DNA of 64,000 bases from assembly GCF_012489685.1 (NCBI RefSeq), contig NC_080043.1, forward strand, positions 49,181,127 through 49,245,126. The letters run 5' to 3'. A program made the translations under genes and the position numbers. Shown here in pieces: positions 21,371-33,246 of the stretch. Position 1 is the first letter of the stretch. Every line of letters begins with the position of its first letter. This DNA comes from Lotus japonicus. Lineage: Eukaryota > Streptophyta > Magnoliopsida > Fabales > Fabaceae. The notes below the pieces were generated by a model. The model was not told the DNA's origin, did no database searches, and saw only the letters and a program-made list of their open reading frames with translations.

Positions 21371-24300
21371 ACCTTCCAAGTACAACCACTTTCCATTCCT
21401 ATTCCATTCCCTCCGAAAGCTATGCCAAGCAAAAAGAAGGAAGAGGTAGATAAGGGAATCTTGGAGATATTCAAGAAAGTGGAGGTGAACATACCTCTAC
21501 TTGATGCACTCAAGCAAATTCCAAGATATGCAAAGTTTCTGAAATAATTATGCACTCAGAAAAGGAAGTTGAAGGGAAATGAAAGAGTTCGCATGGGGAG
21601 AAACGTTTCTACAATCATAGGTAAAGCTGGTAAACCTGCTCCTGTTTCTGATGTTCCTGAAAAATGTGAGGATCCAGGTACGTTTTCTGTTCCTTGTGTC
21701 ATAGGTGATACTAAATTTGAAAATGCCATGCTAGATCTAGGAGCTTCAATTAATGTGATGCCTATGTCCATTTTTAAATCACTTTCACTTGGACCTCTAA
21801 AACCTACGGGTGTTGTCATCCAATTAGCAAATAGGAGCACGGCACACCCTGCTGGTTGGGTAGAGGATGTCTTGGTTAGGGTTGGTGAACTTGTTTTCCC
21901 TGTTGATTTTTATGTGATTGAAATGGAAAAAGGATCTTCCCGTAATACAATTCCTATCATTTTGGGGAGACCATTTTTGAAGACAGCCCGAACCAAGATA
22001 GATGTTTATGCTGGTACACTGACTATGGAATTCGGTGATATTGTGGTTAGGATAAACATTTTTTATGCTATGAAACATCCACCTGAAGATTATTCTGTGT
22101 TTCATATTGATTTGCTTGATGAACTGCTTGATGAACATGAATCTGATTTCCTACATGATTCTGATTTTCCTTCACTAACTGGGTCATACACTTGTCATAC
22201 ATGTACTGCTACTGAAATGTGTGATTCTTGCATTGATCAATTTTTGGACACTGTTGTTGTTGACTCAGATGTTAAGAAATCTGATTGCACTAACCCAGTT
22301 GTTGAAGTGCAAGCTGCAGAAACTGTATCTGCTAGTTTGGTTCCATCTGTTTTGCAGGCACCCGTAGTGGAGCTTAAGCCCTTGCCAGATAACCTCAAGT
22401 ACGCTTACTTGGAGGATGATAAGAAGCTCCCTGTCATTGTTTCCTCTCTCCTTCGTGAAATTCAAGAGGAAAAGTTGCTGCAAGTACTAAAGAAGCACAA
22501 GAAAGCTATTGGTTGGACCTTAGCTGACATTCCTGGGATTAGTCCATCCATGTGCATGCATAGAATACTCTTGGAAGAAGGAGCGAAGCCAGTAAGACAA
22601 CCACAAAGGAGACTCAACCCAGTGATACTTGATGTTGTGAAGAAGGAGATCACCAAGCTGCTACAAGCTGGAATTATATATCCGATCTCTGACAGCCCTT
22701 GGGTGAGCCCAGTTCAAGTGGTCCCTAAGAAGACAGGACTTACCGTAGTGAAGAATGAGAGGAACGAGCTTATCCCTACTCGAGTGCAAAACAGTTGGAG
22801 AGTCTGCATTGATTATAGGAGGCTCAATCAAGCAACCAGAGAGGATCACTTTCCTTTGCCCTTCATTGATCAAATGCTTGAGCGCTTAGCAGGTAAAAGT
22901 CAGTACTGTTTTCTTGATGGTTTTTCTGGGTACTTTCAAATTCACATTGCTCCTGAGGACCAAGAAAAGACCACATTCACTTGTCCCTTTGGAACTTTTG
23001 CCTATAGGAGGATGCCCTTTGGCCTATGCAATGCCCCTGGTACATTCCAGCGATGCATGGTAAGTATTTTCAGTGATTTCTTAGAGAGTTGCATCGAGGT
23101 CTTTATGGATGATTTCACTGTTTACGGATCTTCATTTGATACATGTTTAGATAATCTGGATAAAGTTTTGCATAGGTGCATTGAAACTAACCTTGTTTTG
23201 AATTATGAGAAGTGTCATTTTATGGTAGAGCAAGGCATAGTTCTAGGTCATGTGATTTCTAACAAAGGCATAGAGGTGGATCCTGCCAAGATAGACGTTA
23301 TTTCACATTTTCCTTACCCCTCTTGCGTGCGAGAGGTGCGTTCTTTTCTTGGCCATGCAGGTTTTTATCGCAGGTTCATTCAGGATTTCAGCAAGAGAGC
23401 CCTTCCTCTTTCTAACTTGCTGCAGAAGGAAGTGGCGTTTGATTTTGATGAGAAATGCAGAGAGGCATTCGATTGCCTCAAGAAAGCCTTGACCACCACT
23501 CCTATCATTCAGGCACCGGATTGGACAGCCCCTTTTGAGCTTATGTGTGATGCCTCTAATTACGCATTGGGTGCTGTCCTTGCTCAAAAAGTAGATAAGT
23601 TGCCTAGGGTAATATATTATGCATCTAGAACTTTAGATTCTGCACAAGCGAATTACACAACCACTGAAAAAGAACTTCTAGCTATTGTGTTTGCTCTAGA
23701 TAAATTTCGATCATATTTGCTAGGTTCTAGAATTATTGTGTACACTGACCATGCAGCTCTAAAGTTCTTGTTGAAGAAGGCTGAATCAAAACCTAGGTTG
23801 ATCCGATGGATGCTCTTACTCCAAGAGTTTGACTTGGATATTAGAGATAGAAGTGGAGCACAGAATTTGGTGGCCGATCACTTGAGTCGGATAGAGAGGG
23901 ATGCTGATACTCTTCCCATTAGAGATGACTTTCCGGATGAGCGGCTCTTTAATATTTCAGTTTCTTTTCCAGCACCCTGGTTTGCTAATATTGTTAATTA
24001 TTTAGTTGCTTCTGTTTTCCCTCCATTCGCTTCTAGAGCTCAGATTGCTAAGCTCAAGAGTGATGCTAAATATTATTGTTGGGATGACCCCTATTTGTGG
24101 AAGTTTTGTACTAACCAGGTTATTAGGAGGTGCATTCCAGATCATGAGATTGAGTCAGTCCTTCAGTTTTGCCATGCTTCTGCAGTGGGTGGTCACTTTG
24201 GACCCCAAAGGACAGCACACAAGGTGCTTGATTCTGGATTTTACTGGCCCAGCATCTTCAAAGATGCGGCAAGGATTTGCAGCACCTGTGAGCCATGTCA

Positions 24301-25285
24301 GAGAGCAGGCGGTACCATTTCTTGGAGAAAAGAGATGCCTCAACAGCCCATGCTGTTTTGTGAGGTCTTTGATGTATGGGGTATCGATTTTATGGGTCCT
24401 TTTCCTGTTTCTTTTGGTTTTTATTATATTTTGCTTGTTGTTGATTATGTTTCTAAATGGGTGGAAGCTAAGGCCACCCGGACTAATGATTCTCGAGTTG
24501 TTGTGGATTTTGTTAGGTCTAACATCTTTTGCAGGTTTGGCATTCCTAGAGCAATCATTAGTGACCAAGGCACCCATTTCTGCAATAGGTCCATGCAAGC
24601 TCTTCTCAAGAAATATGGGGTTGTTCATAGAATTTCCACACTATACCATCCTCAAACAAATGGGCAAGCTGAGAATTCCAACAGAGAGATAAAGAGGATC
24701 TTGGAAAAGACTGTCCAGCCTAACAGGAAGGATTGGAGCAATAGACTTGAGGATGCTCTTTGGGCCCATCGTACTGCTTACAAAGCACCCATCGGAATGT
24801 CTCCTTATCGCGTTGTTTTTGGTAAGGCATGTCATCTCCCTGTTGAGATAGAGCATCGTGGTTATTGGGCTGTGAAGACTTGCAACTTGGCTCTTGATCA
24901 AGCTGGTGGCGAAAGGAAGCTTCAATTGAGTGAGTTAGATGAGATCCGCTTGGAAGCCTATGAGAACTCTAAGTTCTACAAAGAGAAGACCAAAATATTC
25001 CATGATAGCTTGATTTCCATAAAAGACTTTTTGGTTGGACAACAAGTGTTGTTGTATAACTCTAGGCTTGGCCTAATGAGCGGTAAGCTTCGTTCTAAGT
25101 GGATTGGTCCTTTTGTTGTTACTAATGTCTTTCCTTATGGTACTGTAGAGATCAAAAGTGAATCCACAGATAAGAGCTTCAAAGTTAATGGTCATCGCCT
25201 CAAGCATTTCCTCACTAATCCTTCTCTTGTGGATGCTACCATGGACGATGTTTCCTTGGTTGTTTCCACCCTCCGCCCGCCATGA
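21371..25285 (+). pseudogene. Element D pol: protease, RT, RNase H, integrase
   Basis: The frame continues that of gag. It is closed by TGA at 21368 and TAA at 21546-21548, then open for 1238 codons to 25285. The order is: protease ([14 protein letters not shown]), RT ([45 protein letters not shown] near codon 512 of the open part), RNase H ([45 protein letters not shown]), integrase zinc region (H-x-H then CSTCEPCQ) and the D,D-35-E core ([30 protein letters not shown]). All catalytic motifs are present, so only nonsense codons (and the TRIM in gag) stop this copy from making its polyprotein. No chromodomain is seen, as expected for Athila. Confidence 0.93.
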
Positions 25286-26700
25286 ATCAGGGAGTTTTCT
25301 TTCTCCTTCTTTACTTTTATTGCACTTGTTCAATTCCATATTTGTTATGCTTCATTGGGACAATGTGTAGTTTAAGTGTGGGGGGGAGATTAGCTTAGGT
25401 AGAATAAATTAGATGAATAAATTGATCCATGCTTTTCTTTGAATTCTTAGGTCTTGTTTAGATTATGGGCATTTTTCTTTCTTTGAATTGAGTCATGATA
25501 TCTTGTGATGTGAATCCATGCGTTCTTGTGTGTCAAGTTACTTTTGAAAATTGAGGGGTTGAAACAATTATGATAGACTTAATTCCCTTGTGAGAGTTTT
25601 GAGCCTTAACTGTAGGTGGTCAACTGTATGCCATCTTTAATCTTTTTCTTGTATGATTGCACTCTTGATTACTTGCACTCTAGAACTTGACTTGACGCTT
25701 GTTTCTACTTGATATTCACATGCACATATTGAGGTGATTTTAGGCATTTTCTTCTTTTAATTAATAAGCCACTAGCCATATAAGCTTACCTTGAATGAAT
25801 TATCCTTTGATAGTCACTTTGAGCCTTTTTACCCTTCTTTTCTTTAGCTCATTACAAGCTTATAAGTGAAAAACCATGATTGACCTAATCTTAGGGAATT
25901 TTGGAGCTTTGGAATTGTTTTGGGAGTAAGTACTAAGTGGGTAAGGGTGCATTGTTCTTTAATTCTTCCAATTCTCGGTTATGCTTAGTTGGTTGTTGTA
26001 AATAGTATGGTGGTGCTGTTTTTCTTACTAGTTTTGTAATTTCAGTTAAAAAAAAAACGAAAAAAAAAGAAAAGAAAAGAAGGCCAAAGAGGAAAAAAAT
26101 GAATGAAAGGATGAAGGATGAAAAGTTGAAGTGTGGAATTGGAGGAAGAATTGCAAATCTTATGCTATGAAGTTGGGTTGATTTTGACTTACTTCTTACT
26201 TATTCCCCATTGTTCCTCTATTTCTTAAGGTTTTAGCTACTTATCCCATATTCTATCCTACCTTGTCCTTGGCCCCATTACAACCTTTAAAAGTCCTTTT
26301 TGATCTTTATGTGCATGTGTTTTTGATTGTTGATGTTAGCGGCTTGTCAAGCCTATGGTAGTGTTTGTTCTCATGAAGTGCCTTGAGCGTAAACACAAAC
26401 CTTAAACATTTGAGTGTAAACACTTTGAGAGCATAACTTGTGAGGTTCTATCATCTTTGTTCTCACCTCTTGGTTTGATTGGTTACTTTACATGCTTGGA
26501 TGTTTGGATGATATTCATGGAATTCTTGTCTCTTTGATTCTTCACTTGATTTTGCCCATTTCTCTACATTACCTAGAATTCATTGTTAAGTATGTGATCT
26601 TTTAGGTTATTGCATGATTCACTTCCAGTTACAAATTGGTTTTCATGTTCTTAATTCTTTATTTTGCCCAGGAGTGCAAAAGGCTAAGTGTGGGGGTATT
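25286..26700 (+). other. Element D 3' noncoding region
   Basis: No ORF. It holds a purine-rich block (26047-26110), a first gtgtgggggggagatt tract at 25376 and the polypurine tract gtgtgggggtatt immediately before the 3' LTR. Athila env-like coding is absent. Confidence 0.8.
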
Positions 26701-27750
26701 TGATGAGCAATATTTTACCCATTTTATATAGCCTTAATTTGTCATTATTAACGATTATTCGTACTTAATTGACCTTGCTTGACAGAGATTTCTATTATTT
26801 GGTCTAATTACGTTTATTCTTATTTTCAGGTTTTATTTGACATCAAGGGCATTTTAGAGATTTGCGGAATGAAGATTTGATTGTGCTGAGTGAAGATTGT
26901 ATTTTAGGAAATATTAGGATTTAATTTCGGAATAAATTAAGTTTGATATCTTTCAGATTCAAACTTATTTAGGTTGTTATTTTAAAACTCTATCTTTAGG
27001 ATTTGTTAGGATTTATTGTTATCTTTTAGGATTTGATTTTGATTAGGATTTGTGATCTCAGCTCCTATTTAAGGGTTTGTGCTGAGAGAAACAATTACCT
27101 TTTGCCTTCTGCTATTATTTAATATAATTTTCGTTTTTCAGTAATTATTAGAGCTCTGCTAGGGTTTATGCTTTTATTCCCTGCTTCCTCCAAATTAATT
27201 GCTGAATTCGCCCCATCCATGGAAGGCTAATTCCCTTCGAACGAATTCCTTTGCAAAGTATATCGCGCTCTTGAGGTATAGTGCTTAATAGAATTCGCCT
27301 GATTAGTTTTCTTCATCTCTACTTTTGGCTTAGGTTTGCTTAATTCCTTATGATTAGAAATAGAAGATGATGTATGTTCGCTTAGTTCATATTAGGGCGT
27401 AAAAGATTCTTAATCGCTTAGTTTAGGAATCTGTGAATTAGTTATCGCTTAGTTAATTAATTCTCACGAACTAGGAAACTAATAACAAGAATTGATCTTT
27501 AGATACCCGTGATTGAGCAGCGATATACTGAACAAAGGGATTCGTCCGTCTTTACGTATCATATTAATCTGTTTTTACGTTCTGCTAATCTTTTGAGCTG
27601 AATCACAAAACCCCCCAGTGTGTGTGCGTTGTGCGTTCTTAATACTGAGTCTTTGTTGAAACGATAATCCTTGGGAAACGACCTAGGAGTCACTTCCTAG
27701 TTACTACAGTTTTCTAAATTAATTATTTGTATCGGGTACGGCCTCGATCA
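26701..27750 (+). repeat. Element D 3' LTR
   Basis: 1050 bp, 8 differences from the 5' LTR by direct reading. Confidence 0.95.
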
Positions 27751-28132
27751 AAGACCCTTCAACAAAAGCTACACCACTGTTGATCATGTCATGAGGATCC
27801 TTAGAGGTCTTCCTGAATGCTGGATGCCTTTGATAACTTCCTTGGAGCTCACAAGAGATGTTGAGTAGATGAGTTTGGAAGAACTCATATGCATACTGAA
27901 GTGTCATGAACTAAAGCGTGCTGAACATCAAGATCAGAAGAAGAAGTCTATAGCCTTGAAATTCAAATCTGAAAAGGCTAAAGCTCTCCAAGCTGAAGCA
28001 GGAGAATCTGAAGAAACCTCTGAAGATTCTGATGAAGATGAGCTAACCCTGATATCCAGAAATCTCAACTGCATCTGGAAGCACAGGCAGAGCAAATACG
28101 AAGGTTCATCAAAGGACAAAAAGTCAAAGAAG
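27751..28132 (+). pseudogene. Element B gag, middle part
   Basis: Resumes after the D target duplication with NKSYTTVDHVMRILRGLPE. A TAG at 27866-27868 follows DVE, where the family (and element A) has a glutamine or aspartate residue before MSLEEL. Then MSLEELICILKCHELKRAE and DEDELTLISRNLN continue to the insertion of C at 28133, before the zinc knuckle. Confidence 0.85.
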
Positions 28133-28821
28133 TGTAAGACCTGGATTTTCAGAACAAGTTAAGTTTCCGACTCACACGTAGAATCAGTGTAAGCGTGACA
28201 GGAGTTTGACATTTGAGAAAGATTAATGAAGAAGAAAGTTCAGGAATTGCTTGAGGAATGTTGCGTAGTTGTTTTCGGAGTTAGTGCGAGTCGTCTGCAC
28301 ACCTGCCTTATGGCGAGCGTGTCCAGAATAGGCTATTTCGCTCTTAAAGCAACGTTTTGAGTGAGATTTCGAACTCTCGGAAAATTTAAAGATTCTCTTT
28401 ATTTTTCCATCGACCAGCGTTTCATTTCGGAACTCTGGACTGTACGCACGATAGGTTTCACTTTTCGGATGTCCGCCGACGCTAATTTCTTTGCTTCGAA
28501 ACCCTATTTTCGAGCAATGGATGAAGACTTTTTCTATTCGGGACTTCTAACGAAGATTCCGTCCGCGTTGCCAGATTTTTTTCGACGTTTCCAATCTTTC
28601 TTCAGAAGGAAGTTTTGTCGTCCGGCGATCACAGCAAAAAGTAGTTTTTCGGGACAGATTTAACTTACACCGCTTTTGAGATTTTCGATATCGTTTTTCC
28701 CATATCATAGATATTTGTTTTGAGTTCTGGATTTCTGACGCCAGAATCTCTCTTAGAATTCCTTGGTGAACGTGCTGCAAAAATCGGAATCGCGAAATTT
28801 TCATTTTCCCGGGATTTCGCC

Positions 28822-28837
28822 CGCCTATAAATAGGCG
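28822..28837 (+). promoter_or_regulatory. TATA box inside an inverted repeat, element C LTR
   Basis: cgcctataaataggcg: TATAAATA (28826-28833) is framed by the arms cgcctat and ataggcg. Probable Pol II core promoter of the element. Confidence 0.55.
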
Positions 28838-30324
28838 AAAAAGCAAAATATCTTTCATTTTTCTCCATTAGTGGCCCAAATTCGTGGAGAGCAAGGGGGG
28901 AGGAGATTTTCGCGAAAACTTGACCAATCTTCGTGCAGTTCGTCCCTACTTCTAGGTATCAAGGTAACTAACACGATTCCTACCTCTGATTGTTGTTTCT
29001 GTTGCGTTTCTGAAGTCGTTTCTGTGCTCTAAGTTTTGAGCTTTTTCTAAAATTGTCCGATTTCTCTGATTTCTCGCTTGGGTTATGTTCCTTATGTTCC
29101 CCTGAGTCTAAAACCTCTGTCAGTAAACTCTGATTGCGATTCAGTTGTCCAAGATATGAAAAATTGACTCAAAACTCTTTTTGTCTCACATTTCGAAACT
29201 TTATTGTCGTAAAGCTATAATCTGACTTCGTGCCTTTAGGATTTGTTGTCACAGATGTCATGAGGATCATTGCTGTCAAATCTGTTTTCAGAACTGATAA
29301 CTTTGAAGTTTTGAGCCTTTATTTTGGACCAAAATGCCCCTGCGTAGTCGTATTTCGACCCGATTGTCCGAAAATTGTTCTGACAGTTTCTTTGCCTTAG
29401 TTTTACCCTAAAACTACCTTGTGAATTGATTTGGTCAAAGAAAAAGAGCCGAAGCCCTTTTTCCTTTGTGGCCGTGACCTTGTAGTGTTGGGGAGGGAGT
29501 TTTCGTTTTCGAAAACTTGTCTTTTCGTACCCGATTGTCGTCTTCTGAAGCTTTAATGCTTTGTCTATCGTTTATGTGTTGTTTTGTAATCGAACTAATC
29601 GATATTGTTCGGATTCTGCTTTGTTTTCTCCGAGGTTTAGTTGAAGGAACTTTGGAAGGTTCGGAGCACTTGAGTGAAGGAGCTTGTGATTTCGAAGCTG
29701 GATCAGCTCGAGGTTAGGGCAACTTGCTATATTTAGCTATGATTGCATGATAGGCGTCGATAAACTCGACCTATGCTTTATCTGATGTTGTATATGATGA
29801 TGATTTCTTGTTATGATTGTTTCATAACTTATGATATTGATGATGTGTTGAATTGAGCGTTTTGACGCAACTTCGGAGTGGAGGTTCATTGATCCGGTGA
29901 TCTTTGACATTTCGGGTTGGATGAACAAACCTAGGCAAGTCCAAATGTGGGGTTTGAGACTTAGCCATTTGTTGGGATTCGTTGGAATTCCTAGACTTTC
30001 CCCGGGAAATGTATTTTGGGTGTTGATTTTTGGAAACTTAGAATGATAGAGCTTTCGAAAAATAAAGACTTGGGAAACTTAGACTTTGAGAAATAAACTC
30101 ATAATTTGACTAATTTGAATTGAAATCATTTTTATTAACGTTTAAGCATAGGAGAACTGAAGGGGAAAAATATTTACGAAAGGCGGGGGAAAAGTCGACC
30201 TTTGTTGTGGGTTTGGAGAGTTATCGGAATTGGGAAAGCCACTAAGGTGAGCTATGGTGATGATTGAAAGTCACCGAGTACGTTAGTACTCTTGGGGAAG
30301 TGTTATGGAGCCGTGTTGTATTGA

Positions 30325-30430
30325 CCGACACCTAGTGCTCTTGTTGTTTGGGCTGTGTTGTATTGACCGACACTAGACCCTCGTGTAATCTTGTTGGTGG
30401 AGTTGTGTTGTATTGACCGACACTAACTCT
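30325..30430 (+). repeat. Triplicated motif in element C LTR
   Basis: gtgttgtattgaccgacac occurs three times, spaced about 50 bp apart, with diverged sequence between. Confidence 0.85.
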
Positions 30431-30559
30431 TGGGTTGTTTTGAGTTGGGTCGGAGCAGTTTGTTGTTTGGCTATCTAAAGGATAAGCTGGGGGAACTATA
30501 AGTTTCCAAGTTCGCTCGTTGAGCAGTTTATTTAGCCATCCAAAGGATGAGCCGGGAAG

Positions 30560-30930
30560 CTTCACTGAGGCGTGAGACTTCGTGAAAGCATGGAACTTCA
30601 CTGAAGCGTGAGACTTCGTGAAAGTGAGTAAGCTTCACTGAGGCGTGAGACTTCGTGAAAGCAGAAACTTCACTGAGGCGGGAGACCTCGTGGAGATGGG
30701 AACCTTCGCTGAAACGGGAGACTTTGCGGAGGCGTACACCTTTGCTGAAGCGGGAGACTTTGCGGAGGCGTGCAACTTCACTGAAGCGTGAGACTTCGTG
30801 AATGCGTGAAAATTCACTGAAGCGTGAGACTTCGTGAATGTGTGAGATTTCACTGAAGCGTGAGACTTCGTGAAAGCGTAAGACCCCATTGAAGCGTGAG
30901 ACTTCATGGAAGCGTGAGATTTCATCGTCG
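30560..30930 (+). repeat. Minisatellite in element C LTR
   Basis: About a dozen imperfect units of some 30 bp, each combining cttcactgaagcg with tgagacttcgtgaaagcg. Long frames read through it are repeat artefacts. Confidence 0.9.
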
Positions 30931-31882
30931 TTTACCCTAGGGCAACGACAGGGAACATTGGTTTAGTTGGATACGTGTGTGTTGGGAGGACGATACATTG
31001 TTTGACTAACCTTATCACCTAACTTCATATGTTGAGATTATGATGATTTGATGTTCATGAACATCGTTAGGTATTAATGATTGAACTGTGTAGGAGATTC
31101 GAGAACATGCTATGTATATACCTTAGAGTAGGCAATACATAACTTATATGTATATATATACAACATATGTATATATCCCCTTTATCACAAGTTGATTGTA
31201 TATCTATTGTATTCTGTAAGTTGACCCTAGCGCCTTGGCTTTGTTTGTATGTTTGTGTTTGGGCGGTCGGCCTGCTGCCAGGCGTCTGTCAGCCGGTTCG
31301 TGATGATTCGTTGTGCGGGAAAGACCCGGAGCGGAACGACTATTACTGAAGCTTTCGACGAGGACCCGGACTTCATGCCTGATCGAGGGAGGGTCGATGA
31401 TAGTAGTGTGGGGTATGGGTGGTTAGAGTCTTTTGGAGTTGGTTGTTACTGTAATAGCTCTGATTCGTTTTGCTTTTGGGACAGGGTAGGTTCCCGATGC
31501 ATGGCTTTTGTGTGGTTCTCTTACGGAGGGATCACAGTGAGTCAGTCGGACCATAGGGGTCTTTGCTTAGGCCATTTTGAGGCCGACTTTCTCCTAGTGG
31601 TTTGTAATTATACTTTTTCTCACTCACACTTCTGGATCTGTAAATATTTGCCTACGGGCACACTACTTTGGAGTCACTGCGAGTGTGTGTGACGTGGAAG
31701 TGCAGCTGAGGCTGTACATGTTTATATTTGATGTATATTGGTTAGTTTAGTGGTTGGGTTATGTCTTTACTTCCTTATCGTTTTGATTTAAAGGAAAGAA
31801 AACGAAAAAAAATTACCTGTTTTTCCGCGAAGGTTTATTTTTGGTTACTAAAGTGACACCTGGAAATCGGGGTGTTACATTG

Positions 31883-31894
31883 TGGTATCAGAGC
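31883..31894 (+). promoter_or_regulatory. Element C primer-binding site (tRNA-Met type)
   Basis: tggtatcagagc three bases after the LTR end. Confidence 0.85.
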
Positions 31895-32091
31895 TTGTCG
31901 AGTCTTTTGGGAGTCCTTGGGGAATAGGTCTTCTGTGCTAGGTTGTGTGACTCTGCAAAGAGTAAAAAATTGATTGTCTGCCAAGCGATCTTCGCTTAAA
32001 TTGATTGAAGTTGCTACCTAATCATATTGTATAGCTATGCATAATACTATCTTATGATTGGTACTGACTGTTTGCTAAACGAATACAGAAC

Positions 32092-33246
32092 ATGGTGAAC
32101 GCGAACCAACTTGCTGAGATGGTGGCCACTTTGGTCCAAGCTATGACTGTACAGACGAATGACAATGCACATAGGCGTGCTACTGAGGATGCACGCGAGC
32201 TATACCGGCTTCAGAGAGAAGCAGCCCTGGACCAGAACAGGGGATTGAATGATTTCAGAAGACAGAATCCACCCAAGTTCACGGGCGGGACTGACCCGGA
32301 CGAGGCGGATCTCTGGATCCAAGAGATAGAGAAGATTTTCGAAGTACTACAGACTAGTGAAGGGGCTAAGGTGGGCCTGGCAACTTATCTACTACTGGGC
32401 GATGCTGAGTACTGGTGGAGGGGCACCAGAGGGATGATGGAGGCAAACCATGTTGAGGTGAACTGGGATTCTTTTCGTGCCGCCTTTCTGGAGAAGTATT
32501 TTCCTGATAGTGCTCGTGACGAGCGTGAGTCGCAGTTTCTGACTCTTCGTCAAGGGAGCATGACTATTCCGGAATATGCTGCTAAGTTAGAATCTTTGGC
32601 CAAACACTTCCGATTTTTCCGTGATCAGGTTGATGAACCCTATATGTGCAAGCGCTTTGTGAGGGGACTGAGAGCTGACATTGAAGACTCAGTGAGACCG
32701 TTGGGGATTATGAGGTTTCAAGCTTTGGTTGAGAAGGCCACCGAGGTGGAACTGATGAAGAATAGGAGGATGGACCGGGCTGGAACTGGGGGACCAATGA
32801 GGTCGAGTTCCCGGAGCTATCAAGGAAAAGGAAAGTTTCAGATGAAGAAGCCTTATCAGCGTCCTGTGGGGGAAAGGTTTACCCCAGGATCGTACAAGCC
32901 TATGGTTACGGCTGCTGCTGGAGGAACGGGAAACCAGATTGCAATCCAAGATGTGAAATGCTTCAGGTGTGGAAAGTTGGGACACTATGCAAGTGCGTGC
33001 TCAGAACCGAGGCCCAAGTGTTTCAACTGCAACCAACCGGGGCACAACGCCAGTCAGTGTAGGGCACCCAAGGCGGAGCCGTCTGTCAATGCTGCAAGGG
33101 GAAAGCGCCCTGCTGCTAGAGGAAGGGTTTATATCATGGACGGTGAAGGAGCTGAGGGGTTAGCCAGAGGTGAGTGCAAGAACGATGGTAACCTTCTAAC
33201 TATTCTTTCTCATTCTAGTACAACATGCTCATCATTACTCTCGTAG
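32092..33246 (+). CDS. Element C gag with two CCHC zinc knuckles
   Basis: 384 codons from ATG 32092. The retrotransposon gag domain shows FTGGTDPDEADLWIQEIEKI, LLLGDAEYWWRG and NWDSFRAAFLEKYFPDSARD, with RQGSMTIPEYAAKLESLAKH, then a basic region and two knuckles, CFRCGKLGHYASAC and CFNCNQPGHNASQC (about residues 288-320). It then runs into a decayed protease: GECKNDGNLLTIL is followed by SHSSTTCSS where the catalytic F-D-S-G-A-T is expected. gag itself is uninterrupted and would form the capsid; without pol or a 3' LTR it can only be a relic or a source of free gag. Confidence 0.9.
   Translation: MVNANQLAEMVATLVQAMTVQTNDNAHRRATEDARELYRLQREAALDQNRGLNDFRRQNPPKFTGGTDPDEADLWIQEIEKIFEVLQTSEGAKVGLATYLLLGDAEYWWRGTRGMMEANHVEVNWDSFRAAFLEKYFPDSARDERESQFLTLRQGSMTIPEYAAKLESLAKHFRFFRDQVDEPYMCKRFVRGLRADIEDSVRPLGIMRFQALVEKATEVELMKNRRMDRAGTGGPMRSSSRSYQGKGKFQMKKPYQRPVGERFTPGSYKPMVTAAAGGTGNQIAIQDVKCFRCGKLGHYASACSEPRPKCFNCNQPGHNASQCRAPKAEPSVNAARGKRPAARGRVYIMDGEGAEGLARGECKNDGNLLTILSHSSTTCSSLLS

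Larger units (their letters stand above)
17564..27750 (+). mobile_element. Element D: Athila-lineage Ty3/gypsy retrotransposon, complete ends
   Basis: Two 1050-bp LTRs (17564-18613, 26701-27750) begin TGATGAGCAA and end CTCGATCA, flanked by the target duplication aagac (17559-17563 and 27751-27755). I count 8 differences between the LTRs (about 0.8%), so the insertion is recent. The primer site is tRNA-Asp type, and gtgtgggggtatt precedes the 3' LTR, both typical of Athila/Tat gypsy elements. gag and pol share one frame but carry two nonsense codons, and a Cassandra TRIM sits in gag. There is no env-like ORF. Confidence 0.95.
28133..31879 (+). repeat. Element C 5' LTR (3.7 kb)
   Basis: Unusually long LTR with minisatellite blocks, a TATA box and remains of an LTR-borne ORF region (31249-31692) homologous to that in solo LTR H. 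The end gaaatcggggtgttaca is identical in H. Confidence 0.85.

Noticed and set aside
24006..24692. 228-codon ORF in pol of element D
   Set aside because: Shadow of the integrase frame, which has all known motifs.
30635..30925. Minus-strand ORF with KSHAS-type repeats
   Set aside because: It is the translation of the 30-bp minisatellite in the LTR of C. Periodicity without a stop explains it.
17020..31894. tRNA genes at tggtatcagagc motifs
   Set aside because: Only 12-14 bases complementary to the tRNA 3' end are present, next to LTRs: they are primer-binding sites.
32689..32985. Minus-strand ORF over C gag
   Set aside because: Shadow of the gag frame.
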